A stretch of DNA of 64,000 nucleotides from Cellulomonas denverensis (GCF_012396125.1 NZ_JAAXOX010000002.1:372001-436000), one strand, 5' to 3'. Shown: positions 47,904-56,692, counted from the stretch's first letter. Notes: generated by a model from the sequence alone, not told the origin. A program made the numbers and translations.

Positions 47904-48257
47904 ATGGCCGGCCGCAGGTGCCCAGGGCGGGACGAGGTGGACGGGCGCACCCGAGCGTGCCCCGTGATCCTGACCCGGGGCGAGCGCTACTGCGGCCGGC
48001 ACGCGCGCTCCTACGAGCGGCGTCGGGGCAGCAGGCAGGCGCGAGGGTACGACGCCACCCACGACCGGGCACGTGCCGGATGGCAGGCGCGGATGGACTC
48101 GGGCGAGCGCGTCTACTGCGCGACCTGCGGAGTGCTGCTCAACGGCAGCCCTTGGGACCTCGGGCACACCGACGACCGACGCAGCTACCGCGGACCGCAG
48201 TGCCTGCCGTGCAACCGCAGCGACGGCGGACGACGCGGACGAGCGACGCAGTCTTGA
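47904..48257 (+). CDS. HNH endonuclease of the packaging module
   Basis: 117 residues: GRRCPGRDEVDG with Cys, a basic middle (RHARSYERRRGSRQARGYD), then YCATCGVLLNGSPWDLGHTDDRRSYRGPQCLPCNRSDGG, an HNH fold with CxxC...CxxC zinc ligands and the H of LGHTDD. HNH proteins encoded beside the terminase genes are required for cos cleavage in several phages. Ribosome site GGAGG 7 bases upstream. Not an intron-encoded homing enzyme, since no gene is interrupted here. Confidence 0.88.
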   Translation: MAGRRCPGRDEVDGRTRACPVILTRGERYCGRHARSYERRRGSRQARGYDATHDRARAGWQARMDSGERVYCATCGVLLNGSPWDLGHTDDRRSYRGPQCLPCNRSDGGRRGRATQS

Positions 48258-48301
48258 CTCTGACTTTGCATTCGCGCGGCGCACGGCTGACCTAGACCCC
48301 A

Positions 48302-48459
48302 GGGGGTGACCCCCAGGCGGCACCCGAGCGGACCGCCGGGGAGGGCGCTCTGATGTGCGGAGGGTTCAGACCTTCCGGGACCTCCCACGCCCATGACCCT
48401 CGCTTGACCCTTCTCCGGCTCGCGCAAGGCGGCGGAGTTCGATGCCGCGCAAGGCGGCG
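48302..48459 (+). other. Candidate packaging (cos) region
   Basis: Between HNH and small terminase. GGGGGTGACCCCC at 48302-48314 is a 13-base palindrome with a GC-rich core, and CGCGCAAGGCGGCG is repeated at 48421-48434 and 48446-48459, 25 bases apart. Position and structure suit a cohesive-end site with terminase-binding repeats. Confidence 0.4.
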
Positions 48460-48476
48460 ACGGATGGTGATCGATC

Positions 48477-49013
48477 ATGACTCGTGGAGGCGCTCGCAAC
48501 CGGTCCGGCCCGCAGGCCGACCCGAAGTCCGGCCGCTCGGACCGTCGCGGATTCTCCCTCACGGCGCTGCCGAACGAGGGCTACCGCGGCGAGGCGCCGG
48601 ACTTCCCGCTGCCGCCAGCCGTGGTGATCTTCGAGTACTTCGAGGACAAGCAGAAGGTTCGCGAGGTCGACCAGGGCGCCTCGGAGTCGCGTCGGGAGCG
48701 CGAGGCGGAGCTGTGGGAGTGGGCGTGGCGCACGCCGCAGGCGGCGGCGTGGGCGCGCGAGTCGTGGCGCTGGCAGACGGTCGCGATGTGGGTGCGGACC
48801 TCGGCGATCTGCGAGTCGCCGGAGGCGACGGCGGCCGACAAGAACGCGCTCCACCGGTTCGCCGACCAGATCGGGATGACGCCCGCCGGCCTCAAGGAGA
48901 ACGGCTGGGCGATCGCTGCGGCCGAGATCGAGCCCCAGGAGTCGGCGCCGGCGGCGGAGCAGCCCAAGAAGTCGTCGCGGTCGAAGCTCAAGGTCGTGAA
49001 CGGTGGGTCCTGA
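48477..49013 (+). CDS. Terminase small subunit
   Basis: 178 residues. N-terminal MTRGGARNRSGPQADPKSGRS is the basic start common to actinophage small terminases, followed by helices (WAWRTPQAAAWARESWRWQTVAMW, ATAADKNALHRFADQIGMTPAGLKENGW). Recognises phage DNA and delivers it to the large subunit. Its last 11 bases overlap the large-subunit gene. Confidence 0.8.
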   Translation: MTRGGARNRSGPQADPKSGRSDRRGFSLTALPNEGYRGEAPDFPLPPAVVIFEYFEDKQKVREVDQGASESRREREAELWEWAWRTPQAAAWARESWRWQTVAMWVRTSAICESPEATAADKNALHRFADQIGMTPAGLKENGWAIAAAEIEPQESAPAAEQPKKSSRSKLKVVNGGS

Positions 49014-50625
49014 CGACTGGGTCGTCGACTTCCCCACCCTCGGGTTCCTCTGCGCGGACTGGGTCGAGGCTCACTGCATCGTCCCGGACGGGTTCTCCCT
49101 CGGTCAGCCGTTCGTGATGGACGGGTGGCAGCTCTGGTGCGTGGTGAACCACTACCGGGTGCGCCGAGGGGTCTCCTTCGATCCGGAGCGACCGTTGCAG
49201 GCGACAGCGTTCCACTTCCGCCGTTCGCAGGTCGTGGGTCCGCAGAAGACGGGCAAGGGCCCGTGGTCGGCGGCGGTCACGACGTTCGAGGCCGTGGGCC
49301 CATGCCTGTTCGCGGGCTGGGCTGCGGGTGGTGAGGTCTTCCGCTGCGAAGATGACGACTGCGGCTGCGGGTTCGAGTACGTCTACGAGCCGGGCGAGCC
49401 GATGGGGATGCGTCGGCCCACGTCGCTGATCCAGCTTCTTGCGACGTCCGAGGACCAGGTCGACAACGTCTACCGGCCGCTGCAAGGCATGATCCGGCGC
49501 GGTCCTCTGGCCGAGCGAATGCTCGTGCGCGAGGGCTTCATCCGGCTGCCCGAGGACGGGCGCATCGATCCTGTCACCGCGGCAGCGAACTCCAAGCTCG
49601 GAAACCCGATCAACTTCGCGGTGATGGACGAGTCGGGGCTGTACACAGCGCGGAACAAGCTGCTCAAGGTGTCCCAGACGATGCGGCGCGGCCTGGCCGG
49701 CATGGGTGGTCGGTCGATCGAGACCACGAACCCGTGGGACCCGATGGAGGCCTCGCAGGCGCAGCAGACGTTCGAGTCGCGTCAGTCCGACATCTTCCGT
49801 TTCTACCGCAAGCCGCCGGCGGACCTGTCGTACAAGAACAAGCGCGACCGGCACAAGATCCACCAGTACGTCTACGAGGGCTCGCCGTGGGTGGACTTGG
49901 CGGCGATCGAGGCAGAGGCTGCGGAACTGCTGGAGACGGACCCCACGCAGGCTGAGCGATTCTTCGGGAACCGGCTCGTACAGGGCCTCGGGTCGTACAT
50001 GCCGGAGAAGCTCTGGGAGGGCTCGAAGGACCCCGACCGGGTCGTGCAACCCGGGGAGCGCATCGCGCTCGGCTTCGACGGCTCGCGGTCGGGTGACTGG
50101 ACGACGCTGCGCGCCGAGACGCATGACGGGTTCCGGTTCACCCCGACCTACGGGCCCGACTCTCGCCCGACGTTCTGGAACCCGGACGAGTGGGGCGGAC
50201 GGATCCCTCGCGGTGAAGTGAACGCGGCCGTCGAGGAGATGTTCGCCCGCTACGAAGTCGCCCGGTTCTACGTGGACCCCAGGCACTGGGAGACACAAGC
50301 CGACCAGTGGGCCACAGAGCACGGCGAGGACGTCGTGGTGCTCTGGCCGACGAACTCGATCCCCCGCATGTTCGACGCCCTGGTGCGCTTCCTCGAAGAC
50401 ACCGCCGAGGGCCTGACGACTCACGACGACGACCCGACCGTCAAGGTGCACGCGCTGGCCGCCAGGAAGGTCGCCAAGCCGGGCGACAAGTACATCCTCG
50501 ACAAGCCCGCCGAGACCCAGAAGATCGACCTCCTCATGGCCGACGTGCTCGCGCACGAGGCTGCCGCTGATCAGCGGGCCGAGGGGTGGCAGAAGCAGGA
50601 CACCAGAGTGATCGTCTTTCGATAG
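49003..50625 (+). CDS. Terminase large subunit
   Basis: ATP-driven DNA packaging motor and nuclease, 540 residues. Walker A-like VVGPQKTGKG at 77-86, acidic DE at 209-210 in NFAVMDESG (Walker B and catalytic Glu), and the C-terminal RNase-H-like nuclease region beginning IALGFDGSRSGDWTTL with its metal-binding Asp. An unusual cysteine cluster FRCEDDDCGCGF (about 113-124) lies in the ATPase domain and might bind zinc. GTG start. Confidence 0.92.
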   Translation: MGPDDWVVDFPTLGFLCADWVEAHCIVPDGFSLGQPFVMDGWQLWCVVNHYRVRRGVSFDPERPLQATAFHFRRSQVVGPQKTGKGPWSAAVTTFEAVGPCLFAGWAAGGEVFRCEDDDCGCGFEYVYEPGEPMGMRRPTSLIQLLATSEDQVDNVYRPLQGMIRRGPLAERMLVREGFIRLPEDGRIDPVTAAANSKLGNPINFAVMDESGLYTARNKLLKVSQTMRRGLAGMGGRSIETTNPWDPMEASQAQQTFESRQSDIFRFYRKPPADLSYKNKRDRHKIHQYVYEGSPWVDLAAIEAEAAELLETDPTQAERFFGNRLVQGLGSYMPEKLWEGSKDPDRVVQPGERIALGFDGSRSGDWTTLRAETHDGFRFTPTYGPDSRPTFWNPDEWGGRIPRGEVNAAVEEMFARYEVARFYVDPRHWETQADQWATEHGEDVVVLWPTNSIPRMFDALVRFLEDTAEGLTTHDDDPTVKVHALAARKVAKPGDKYILDKPAETQKIDLLMADVLAHEAAADQRAEGWQKQDTRVIVFR

Positions 50626-50634
50626 GAGGCCACC

Positions 50635-52032
50635 GTGGCGCGTGCGCTGACCTCCGATGAGCTCCCGATCTTCGACTCGCTCAAGCAGGAGCTCGGGCTG
50701 GGTCAGGCGCCCTTCGACCGGGCGGACGCCTACTACGACGGGCTGCAGCGCCTGGAGCAGCTCGGGCTCGCGATCCCGCCGGAGCTGGCTCGATTCACGG
50801 TGATCGTGAACTGGCCGCGGGTGGTCGTGGACTCGATCGCCGACCGCCTCGACGTCAAGGGCTTCCGGCTCGCCGGCACCGACGTCGGGGACGCGGAGCT
50901 GTGGCGTCTGTGGCAGGCGAACGGGATGGACGAGTCCGACCTGATGGGACGGCTCGACTACCTGATCTACGGGCGCACCTACAAGTGCATCGGCGCGAAC
51001 GAGGCCGACCCCAAGACCCCCCTGATGACCGTGGAGTCGCCACGGCAGATGATCACCCGCCGCGACGCGCGCACCGGGCGGGTCACCGAGGCGCTGCGCC
51101 TGTACGACGTGGAGAACGGCGTGGCTCGCAAGGCCACCTGGTACCGCCTGAACGAGACCCTGTGGATCGACCTCGACGGGACCGCTGAGGTGACCGACAC
51201 CGACGGGCACGGCATGGACTGCGTTCCGGTCGTGCCCACGTTCCGGCGCCGGCGGACCACGATTCCGGCCGGCCGGACACTGCAGGGGACCTCCGCGATG
51301 GAGGACGTCATCCCGATCGCAGACGCTGCGGCGCGGAACATCTCGAACGCCCAGCTCGGCCAGGAGACCCACGCCGTCCCGCAGCGCGCCGTGCTCGGGG
51401 CCAGCAAGGGCGACTTTGTCGACCAGCAGGGCAAGCAGCTCACGGTCTGGGAGACGTACTTCGGCGCGGTCTGGGCGTTGCAGAACAAGGACGCCAAGAT
51501 CGACCAGTTCGACGCCTCGGACATGAAGAACTTCGAGACGATGATGGACCTGTACGCCCGGCTCGCATCCGGCGTCTCGGGCCTCCCGCCGAACTACTTC
51601 GGCCTGGCTGCCGACGATGCCGCCTCCGCCGACGCGATCCGCTCCCGGGAATCGCGGCTGGTGAAGATCGCCGAGCGGGACCAGGTCGCACTCGGGAACT
51701 CCGACGAGGAGGCCCTCCGGATCGCCATGCGCGTCCGCGACGGGTCCTGGTCGGAAGATCTGGTCGGCATGGAGACGCTCTGGTACGACGCCGGGACGCC
51801 CACCACGGCAGCCCGAGCGGACGCCACCGTGAAGCTGTTCACCGCGACCGATGGTGCCGGCCGTTCGCTGCTCCCCCGCGAGATGGCAATGGAGGAGCTC
51901 GGCTGGTCCCCGGCGAAGATCACGCGGGCCCTCGAACTCCTGGAGCGCGAGGAGCGCGATCCGTACCTCGCCGCGATGACCGAGAAGGACCGGGCTGTTG
52001 GCGCTGCAGGCGCTTCCGCAGGCGGCGCGTGA
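50635..52032 (+). CDS. Phage portal protein
   Basis: 465 residues, forms the dodecameric DNA channel at one capsid vertex. SPP1 gp6-like pattern: YYDGLQRLEQLGLAIPPELARFTVIVNWPRVVVDSIADRL at the N terminus, WWxxNGMDE-type LWRLWQANGMDESDLMGRLDYLIYGRTY, and GVSGLPPNYFGLAADDAASADAIRSRESRLVKIAE in the stem region. Confidence 0.92.
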   Translation: MARALTSDELPIFDSLKQELGLGQAPFDRADAYYDGLQRLEQLGLAIPPELARFTVIVNWPRVVVDSIADRLDVKGFRLAGTDVGDAELWRLWQANGMDESDLMGRLDYLIYGRTYKCIGANEADPKTPLMTVESPRQMITRRDARTGRVTEALRLYDVENGVARKATWYRLNETLWIDLDGTAEVTDTDGHGMDCVPVVPTFRRRRTTIPAGRTLQGTSAMEDVIPIADAAARNISNAQLGQETHAVPQRAVLGASKGDFVDQQGKQLTVWETYFGAVWALQNKDAKIDQFDASDMKNFETMMDLYARLASGVSGLPPNYFGLAADDAASADAIRSRESRLVKIAERDQVALGNSDEEALRIAMRVRDGSWSEDLVGMETLWYDAGTPTTAARADATVKLFTATDGAGRSLLPREMAMEELGWSPAKITRALELLEREERDPYLAAMTEKDRAVGAAGASAGGA

Positions 52033-52954
52033 CTACTCGGTCACGCAGCGCCGGGAAGCGCAGGCCGCGGTAGCGGCAGTGCTACGGCTGTGGCGGCGGA
52101 TGGGCATCGACTTCGATCAGTCCTACGACCGCATCGCACCCTCGCTGCTGACCGTCGTTCGCACGGCTCAGGGTCGCATCGCGACGGGCGCACTCGTGTA
52201 CGTGCCGGATGTCCTGGAGGAGACCGGGCAGGTCCGGGCGATCCAGTCCGCAGCCGCCATCGTCCCCGAGTCGCTGGTGGGCGTGGCCGGCGACGGGCGA
52301 CCAGTCGACACGCTGCTGTACGGCGCCGTGACGCACGCCAAGGAGCGCGTGTCTGCTGGCGCTACCGCGACACAGGCGCTCCGATCGGCGTCCTTGTGGA
52401 TGTCGATGACCGTCGGGACGCTGCTCTCCGACACCGGGCGACAGTCCGAGTCGCTGGCGATCGGTACCCGCCCGGTAGGCGGGTACGTGCGGATGCTGAA
52501 CCCGCCGTCGTGCGCACGCTGCGTGGTCTTGGCCGGCAAGTGGTACCGCAAGAACGCAGGCTTCCAGCGCCACCCCGGCTGCGACTGCCGGCATATCCCG
52601 GCATCGGAGTCGATCGGCGACGATCTGACCGTCAACTCCGCGGAGTACTTCGACCAGCTGAGCAGCGCCGACCAGGACCGGGTCTTCACCAAGGCAGGCG
52701 CTGAGGCGATCCGCAACGGCGCCGACCTGAACAAGGTCGTCAACGCGCGTCGCGGCATGTACACGGCGCAGGCACCCTCCGGCCGGCAGCGGCTCTACAC
52801 GCGCGAGGGAGGCCGATCCGCCGCCCGAGCGCTGCGCTCATCGCGCGGGCGACGAGACGTCCCTGTGCGGCTGATGCCAGAGACCATCTCGCAGCTCGCC
52901 ACGGACCGCGACGACTACCTGCGGCTGCTACGAGCCAACGGCTACATCCTCTGA
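51998..52954 (+). CDS. MuF-like head morphogenesis protein (possible capsid maturation protease)
   Basis: 318 residues if TTG 51998 is the start (overlapping portal by 35 bases). N-terminal helical region, then MLNPPSCARCVVLAGKWYRKNAGFQRHPGCDCRHIP, the Cys/His-rich signature of actinophage MuF/VG15-type minor capsid proteins located directly after portal. It is probably a minor capsid protein ejected or acting in assembly; protease activity is suggested by family annotation only. Confidence 0.8.
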   Translation: MALQALPQAARDYSVTQRREAQAAVAAVLRLWRRMGIDFDQSYDRIAPSLLTVVRTAQGRIATGALVYVPDVLEETGQVRAIQSAAAIVPESLVGVAGDGRPVDTLLYGAVTHAKERVSAGATATQALRSASLWMSMTVGTLLSDTGRQSESLAIGTRPVGGYVRMLNPPSCARCVVLAGKWYRKNAGFQRHPGCDCRHIPASESIGDDLTVNSAEYFDQLSSADQDRVFTKAGAEAIRNGADLNKVVNARRGMYTAQAPSGRQRLYTREGGRSAARALRSSRGRRDVPVRLMPETISQLATDRDDYLRLLRANGYIL

Positions 52955-53003
52955 CCCCCGGGCCCGCAAGGGGCGCCGGTCGACCTCTCGCAAGGAGAGA
53001 CCG

Positions 53004-53594
53004 ATGAGCACCGACACCAGCACCGACATCGTCGCCGCGCTCGACGCGACCGACCCGAACCTGCAGGACGCGACCGCCGACGAGCGGGTGCAGACCGACA
53101 CCGAGGTCGACGCCGACGAGTCGGTGGAGGGCGAGGAGGAGCTCGGCGACAAGGGCAAGCAGGCCCTGGACCGCATGAAGGCGAAGCTCCAGGCCGAACG
53201 TGCAGCCCGGCGCGCCGCCGAGGCGAAGCTGAACGAGTCGAGCGCCGCCGACGACCCCGACCGGATCCAACGCGAGGCCAACGCCCGCGCCGTGGCGAAG
53301 GCGAACGACCGGATCCTGCGCGCGGAGGTCCGCGCCGCGGCGACCGGGAAGCTGTCCGATCCCTCGGACGCACTGACCTTCATCGACATGACGCAGTTCG
53401 ACGTCGATGACGACGGCGAGGTGGACCAGGAGGAGATCGCCCAGGCGATCACCGACCTGATCGCCAAGAAGCCGTACCTGGCCGCGCAAGGCGGTCCCAA
53501 GTCCCTCAAGCCCGACCCCTCGCAAGGAGAAGGCGGGCGGGGCACCGCCACTACCGCCGACCGCTTCGCACAGGCGATCGACGGACTCATCTGA
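53004..53594 (+). CDS. Capsid scaffolding protein
   Basis: 196 residues, directly before the major capsid gene. Acidic N terminus (ADESVEGEEELGDKGKQ), a long coiled coil (ALDRMKAKLQAERAARRAAEAKLNE), and a C terminus ending ADRFAQAIDGLI. This composition is typical of scaffolds that guide capsid assembly and leave or are digested afterwards. Ribosome site AAGGAGAG. Confidence 0.85.
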   Translation: MSTDTSTDIVAALDATDPNLQDATADERVQTDTEVDADESVEGEEELGDKGKQALDRMKAKLQAERAARRAAEAKLNESSAADDPDRIQREANARAVAKANDRILRAEVRAAATGKLSDPSDALTFIDMTQFDVDDDGEVDQEEIAQAITDLIAKKPYLAAQGGPKSLKPDPSQGEGGRGTATTADRFAQAIDGLI

Positions 53595-53624
53595 CCGCCC
53601 ACTAGGGCACGAAAGGGGATCCTG

Positions 53625-54533
53625 ATGGCCGGGATCGACGTCAACCGCACTACCGCCGGGGTCCGCCTGGACCCCGAGACCTCCGCAGAGATCTGGTCGA
53701 AGGCCGAGTACGCCTCGGCCGCGATGCAGCTCGCGACCCCCATCCCGCTGCCGGGATCCGGGGTCACCGTGGACATCATCACGGGCGAGCCCGAGGCCGA
53801 GTGGGTCGCCGAGACCGACGAGAAGCCGGTCTCCCGCCCGACGCTCGGCAGCAAGCTGATGACCCCGTACACCCTCGCGGTCATCGTGCCGTTCTCCAAC
53901 CAGTTCCGCCGCGACAAGCGGCGCCTGTACACCGAGCTCGTGCGCAAGCTGCCCCAGGCGCTGGCGAAGAAGTTCGACCAGACCGTGTTCGGTGACGTCG
54001 CGGCCCCGGGTGCGAACTTCGACAAGCTGTCCGGTGCCACCGCGGTGGGGATCGCCGGCAACACCTACAAGGGCCTCGTGGCCGCCGACCAGGCGATCGC
54101 CACCGGCGGCGGCACCCTGAACGGCTGGGCGATCAGCCCGCAGGGTCGTGGCCTGCTCCTGGGTTCGGTGGATGGCTTCGGCCGGCCGCTGTTCATCCCG
54201 AACCCGAATGACACCGCCCAGGTCGCATCCCTCCTCGGTGCCCCGGTGTTCCAGAGCCCGGGCGTGTACCTGGCGGGCAGCCCGAACCAGCTCGGGTTCG
54301 CCGGCGACTGGTCCTCGGCCGCGTGGGGTTCGGTCGAGGGCGTGTCGGTCAGCATCTCCGACCAGGCCTCCCTCGTGGACGGCACCGTCGAGATCGCCGA
54401 GGGTGTCACGATCCCGAACGTGATCAACCTCTGGCAGCGGAACATGTTCGCGGTGCGCGCCGAGGTCGAGATCGGCTTCCGCGTCCGCGACATCGCCCAC
54501 TTCGCCAAGCTCACCTCGGCCACGCAGTCCTGA
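53625..54533 (+). CDS. Major capsid protein (HK97 fold)
   Basis: 302 residues. GSGVTVDIITGEPEAEWVAETDEKPVSRPTLGSKLMTPYTLAVIVPFSNQF, then ALAKKFDQTVFGD, GWAISPQGRGLLLGSVDGFGRPLF and NMFAVRAEVEIGFRVRDIAHFAKLT show the N-arm, E-loop and P/A-domain pattern of actinophage HK97-type capsids. There is no separate N-terminal delta domain, consistent with the separate scaffold gene. Confidence 0.92.
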   Translation: MAGIDVNRTTAGVRLDPETSAEIWSKAEYASAAMQLATPIPLPGSGVTVDIITGEPEAEWVAETDEKPVSRPTLGSKLMTPYTLAVIVPFSNQFRRDKRRLYTELVRKLPQALAKKFDQTVFGDVAAPGANFDKLSGATAVGIAGNTYKGLVAADQAIATGGGTLNGWAISPQGRGLLLGSVDGFGRPLFIPNPNDTAQVASLLGAPVFQSPGVYLAGSPNQLGFAGDWSSAAWGSVEGVSVSISDQASLVDGTVEIAEGVTIPNVINLWQRNMFAVRAEVEIGFRVRDIAHFAKLTSATQS

Positions 54534-54835
54534 TGGCCGAGCTGAGCAGCCCTTACGACGGGGCAGTGATCACCGTGCCCGACGACCTGGTCGACCGCTA
54601 CACCGCGGCCGGCTGGGTCTCCGGCAAGAAGCCCGCCGAGACGCCGCAGGACGGCGCCCCGAAGGGCAACGCATCGCGCGAGGCGTGGGCCGAGTACGCC
54701 GACTCCCTCGGAGTCGAGTACCCCGCCGAGGCGAAGCAGAAGGAGATCCGGGCGGCCGTCGAGGCGGCCCAGAAGCCCGCCGAGACGCCGCAGGACGGCG
54801 CCGACACGGGCGAGACCGGGTCCAACAACGAGTGA
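54533..54835 (+). CDS. Small head protein with HeH/Rho-N-like motif and duplicated segment
   Basis: 100 residues. Starts with a short beta motif (YDGAVITVPDDLVDRYTAAGW), followed by NASREAWAEYADSLGVEYPAEAKQKEIRAAVEA, a HeH/LEM-like helix-extended-helix. The peptide KPAETPQDGA occurs twice because of a 32-base direct DNA repeat at 54627-54658 and 54771-54802. Common after capsid genes in actinophages; may contact DNA or the connector (inference). ATG overlaps the capsid stop. Confidence 0.7.
   Translation: MAELSSPYDGAVITVPDDLVDRYTAAGWVSGKKPAETPQDGAPKGNASREAWAEYADSLGVEYPAEAKQKEIRAAVEAAQKPAETPQDGADTGETGSNNE
54627..54802 (+). repeat. 32-base direct repeat inside the small head gene
   Basis: 54627-54658 and 54771-54802 are identical over 32 bases, exactly 144 bases (48 codons) apart, so the frame is preserved. 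It looks like an internal duplication or a site for in-frame deletion. Confidence 0.85.
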
Positions 54836-54851
54836 CGGGGGTGGGGCGGCC

Positions 54852-55274
54852 ATGACGTACGCAGTCCTGACGGATGTCGCCACGCGGCTGGGCCGCCCCA
54901 TCACCGACACCAACGAGGTCGCCCAGGTGAACGCCTGGCTCTCCGACATCGAGGCCCTGATCCTCAGCCGGATCCCCGACCTCGCCGCGCAGATCGCGGA
55001 CGGCCACCCGACCGAGGCCGTCGTGAAGATGGTCGAGGCCAACGCGGTCATCCGGAAGATCAAGAACCCGGACGGCAAGCAGAACGAGCGCATCGACGAC
55101 TACTCCTTCGGCCTGAACACCGACGCCGCCCGCGGCGACCTGTTCCTGACCGACGAGGAGTGGGCGCTGCTGGAGCCTGGCTCCGGCGAGGGCGCCTTCA
55201 CCATCCGGCCGTACGCCGCGGACCCCCGGCGAGGTCAGTGGGTTCACCCTGACGTGTGGGTACCGGCGCCGTGA
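54852..55274 (+). CDS. Head-to-tail connector protein (Gp15/Gp19-like)
   Basis: 140 residues: YAVLTDVATRLGRPITDTNEVAQVNAWLSDIEALILSRIPDL then MVEANAVIRKIKNPDGKQNERIDDYSFGLNTDAARGDLFLTDEEWALL. This matches the family of actinophage adaptor proteins that bind the portal. Stop overlaps the next GTG. Confidence 0.85.
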   Translation: MTYAVLTDVATRLGRPITDTNEVAQVNAWLSDIEALILSRIPDLAAQIADGHPTEAVVKMVEANAVIRKIKNPDGKQNERIDDYSFGLNTDAARGDLFLTDEEWALLEPGSGEGAFTIRPYAADPRRGQWVHPDVWVPAP

Positions 55275-55663
55275 CCGCCGCGTCCGCCGTCCGGTCCGGC
55301 CGAGAGGCCGCACGCCGCCAGATGATCGACCTGTGCCAGGTGTCCCGCGAGGACCCGGACGCGCCCGTCGACGAACTCACCGGAGAACGCGCCCGGATGG
55401 TCGTGTACGCCGGCCCCGCCAAGTCACAGACGTATGAGGCGTACGAGCAGACCCCCGAGGCGGGCGGCCACAACTACACCGTCCAGCGGTACGCCGCGCA
55501 CTTCCCGGTTGGCGCGTTCGAGCCGCGGGTGGGCGACGTGATCGAGTGGACGGCCTGCCCGCTGGACCCGGATCGGGTGGGCGCGCGGGAGCGGATCACG
55601 GCGCCGTTCAGCAAGACGCTGGCGACAGCGCAGCGGGTGTTTGTGGATCGGATGCCCAGCTAG
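55271..55663 (+). CDS. DUF6093-like head closure protein
   Basis: 130 residues from GTG 55271, which overlaps the previous stop by 4 bases. Pattern GREAARRQMIDLCQVSRED, RMVVYAGPAKSQTYEAYEQTPEAGGHNYTVQRYAAHFPVG and VGDVIEWTACPLDPD is that of small beta-rich head closure (stopper) proteins of the DUF6093 type. Its TAG shares the CTAG with the TAG of the convergent minus-strand gene. Confidence 0.78.
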   Translation: MTAASAVRSGREAARRQMIDLCQVSREDPDAPVDELTGERARMVVYAGPAKSQTYEAYEQTPEAGGHNYTVQRYAAHFPVGAFEPRVGDVIEWTACPLDPDRVGARERITAPFSKTLATAQRVFVDRMPS

Positions 55664-55830
55664 GCGAGCCGGAACTGCCGCTCGCGCGCCGGAACCTGAT
55701 GCGACTCGCACTCCCGGTTCGTGCAACGCCAGTACCGCGGGATGCGCACCCCGGCTTCGACCATCCACGTCGCGGGCTCGGCTTCGGCACCGCACTGCAG
55801 GCACGTGCGTGGCTCGACCTGTTCCTTCAT
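55660..55830 (-). CDS. Small zinc-ribbon protein encoded against the late operon
   Basis: 56 residues: RTCLQCGAEAEPATWMVEAGVRIPRYWRCTNRECESHQVP, a clear CxxC...CxxxxC zinc ribbon. It is the only convincing gene in the 196-base gap of the head module and runs on the minus strand. ATG at 55830 with only weak GACGGG upstream. The unusual orientation and lack of structural role suggest a moron-like gene expressed from the lysogen (inference); function unknown. Confidence 0.6.
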   Translation of the reverse strand: MKEQVEPRTCLQCGAEAEPATWMVEAGVRIPRYWRCTNRECESHQVPARERQFRLA

Positions 55831-55859
55831 CCCGTCAGCATGGCAGGAGGGCGGTGGTC

Positions 55860-56249
55860 GTGGTGGCGAACGAGATCGAAGGACTGCGCGAGCTGACCGC
55901 CGACCTGGCCCGGATCGCGTCGCGCGCCCTGCCGGATGTGGACGCAATCCTCAAGAAGGGCGCGGACAACATCAAGGCGGACATGGTCGCGGATGCCGCG
56001 GGTTCGGCGCACTTCGGTGCGATGGCCCCGTCGATCTCCTACGACTCGGCGTACCGGCTCGGGCAGCCTGCCTACGAGATCGGACCCGACAAGGGCCGGG
56101 GTAAGGCTGGTCGAGCTGCGTCGCTGGCGAACATCGCGTACTTCGGCGGCGCGAACGGCGGTGGCGGGACGCTCGACATCGACGCCCCGCTCAAGGCTGA
56201 GGAGCCGCGCCTGATGAAGGCACTCGACGACTTCCTCGGGGGCCTGTGA
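55860..56249 (+). CDS. HK97 gp10-like tail/connector protein
   Basis: 129 residues from GTG 55860 (GTG at 55854 or 55863 also possible) with AGGAGGG 8 bases upstream. ANEIEGLRELTADLARIASRALPDVDAILKKGADNIKADMVADA then HFGAMAPSISYDSAY and NIAYFGGANGGGG fit the gp10/neck family that joins tail to head. Overlaps the next ATG. Confidence 0.78.
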   Translation: MVANEIEGLRELTADLARIASRALPDVDAILKKGADNIKADMVADAAGSAHFGAMAPSISYDSAYRLGQPAYEIGPDKGRGKAGRAASLANIAYFGGANGGGGTLDIDAPLKAEEPRLMKALDDFLGGL

Positions 56250-56692
56250 TGACCGGGACCGCCCGCGACGTCGCCAGCGCGATCCAGGCGCTCATGCCAG
56301 CCTCCGTGCAGGTCGGGTCGCAGTCCGTGTCCCCGAAGACGTTCGACACCTCGACGGGAACGACAGACGCCCCGGCTGAGGTCTACTTCGTGCTCCACGT
56401 CCGGCTGCCCGCGGTGCTGGAGCGCTCCGAGGGTGCCACGCCCCACGGCCATGAGGTGCGGGTCCGCGTGACGTCCGTCGGGCGCACCCCGGGTGCCGCT
56501 CGGGACCTCGCCTCCGCAGCCGAGTCGGCGCTCGATCGGGCGCGGCCGGTCGCCGACGGCTGGCTGCTCGGCCCGCTGCTGCTGGAGAACGTACGCGGCC
56601 CCGATGAAGACCCGGATGTGACCTTCACGAACGGTGCCCGTGCCATCTACGCGGTCAGTGAGTTCGTCGTGACCGCTTCGCGCACCGCCTGA
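56249..56692 (+). CDS. Tail terminator protein
   Basis: 147 residues, alpha/beta: TARDVASAIQALMPASVQV, VYFVLHVRLPAVLERSEGATPHGHEVRVRVTSVG, then AESALDRARPVADGWLLGPLLLENV. Position before the major tail protein and fold pattern fit gpU-like tail terminators. Confidence 0.78.
   Translation: MTGTARDVASAIQALMPASVQVGSQSVSPKTFDTSTGTTDAPAEVYFVLHVRLPAVLERSEGATPHGHEVRVRVTSVGRTPGAARDLASAAESALDRARPVADGWLLGPLLLENVRGPDEDPDVTFTNGARAIYAVSEFVVTASRTA

Noticed and set aside
47904-48257. HNH gene as a homing endonuclease or intron
   Set aside because: It sits in the standard packaging position and interrupts no gene.
48988-51372. Long minus-strand frame opposite terminase and portal genes
   Set aside because: His/Val/Arg-rich antisense artefact of terminase and portal coding, no start signal.
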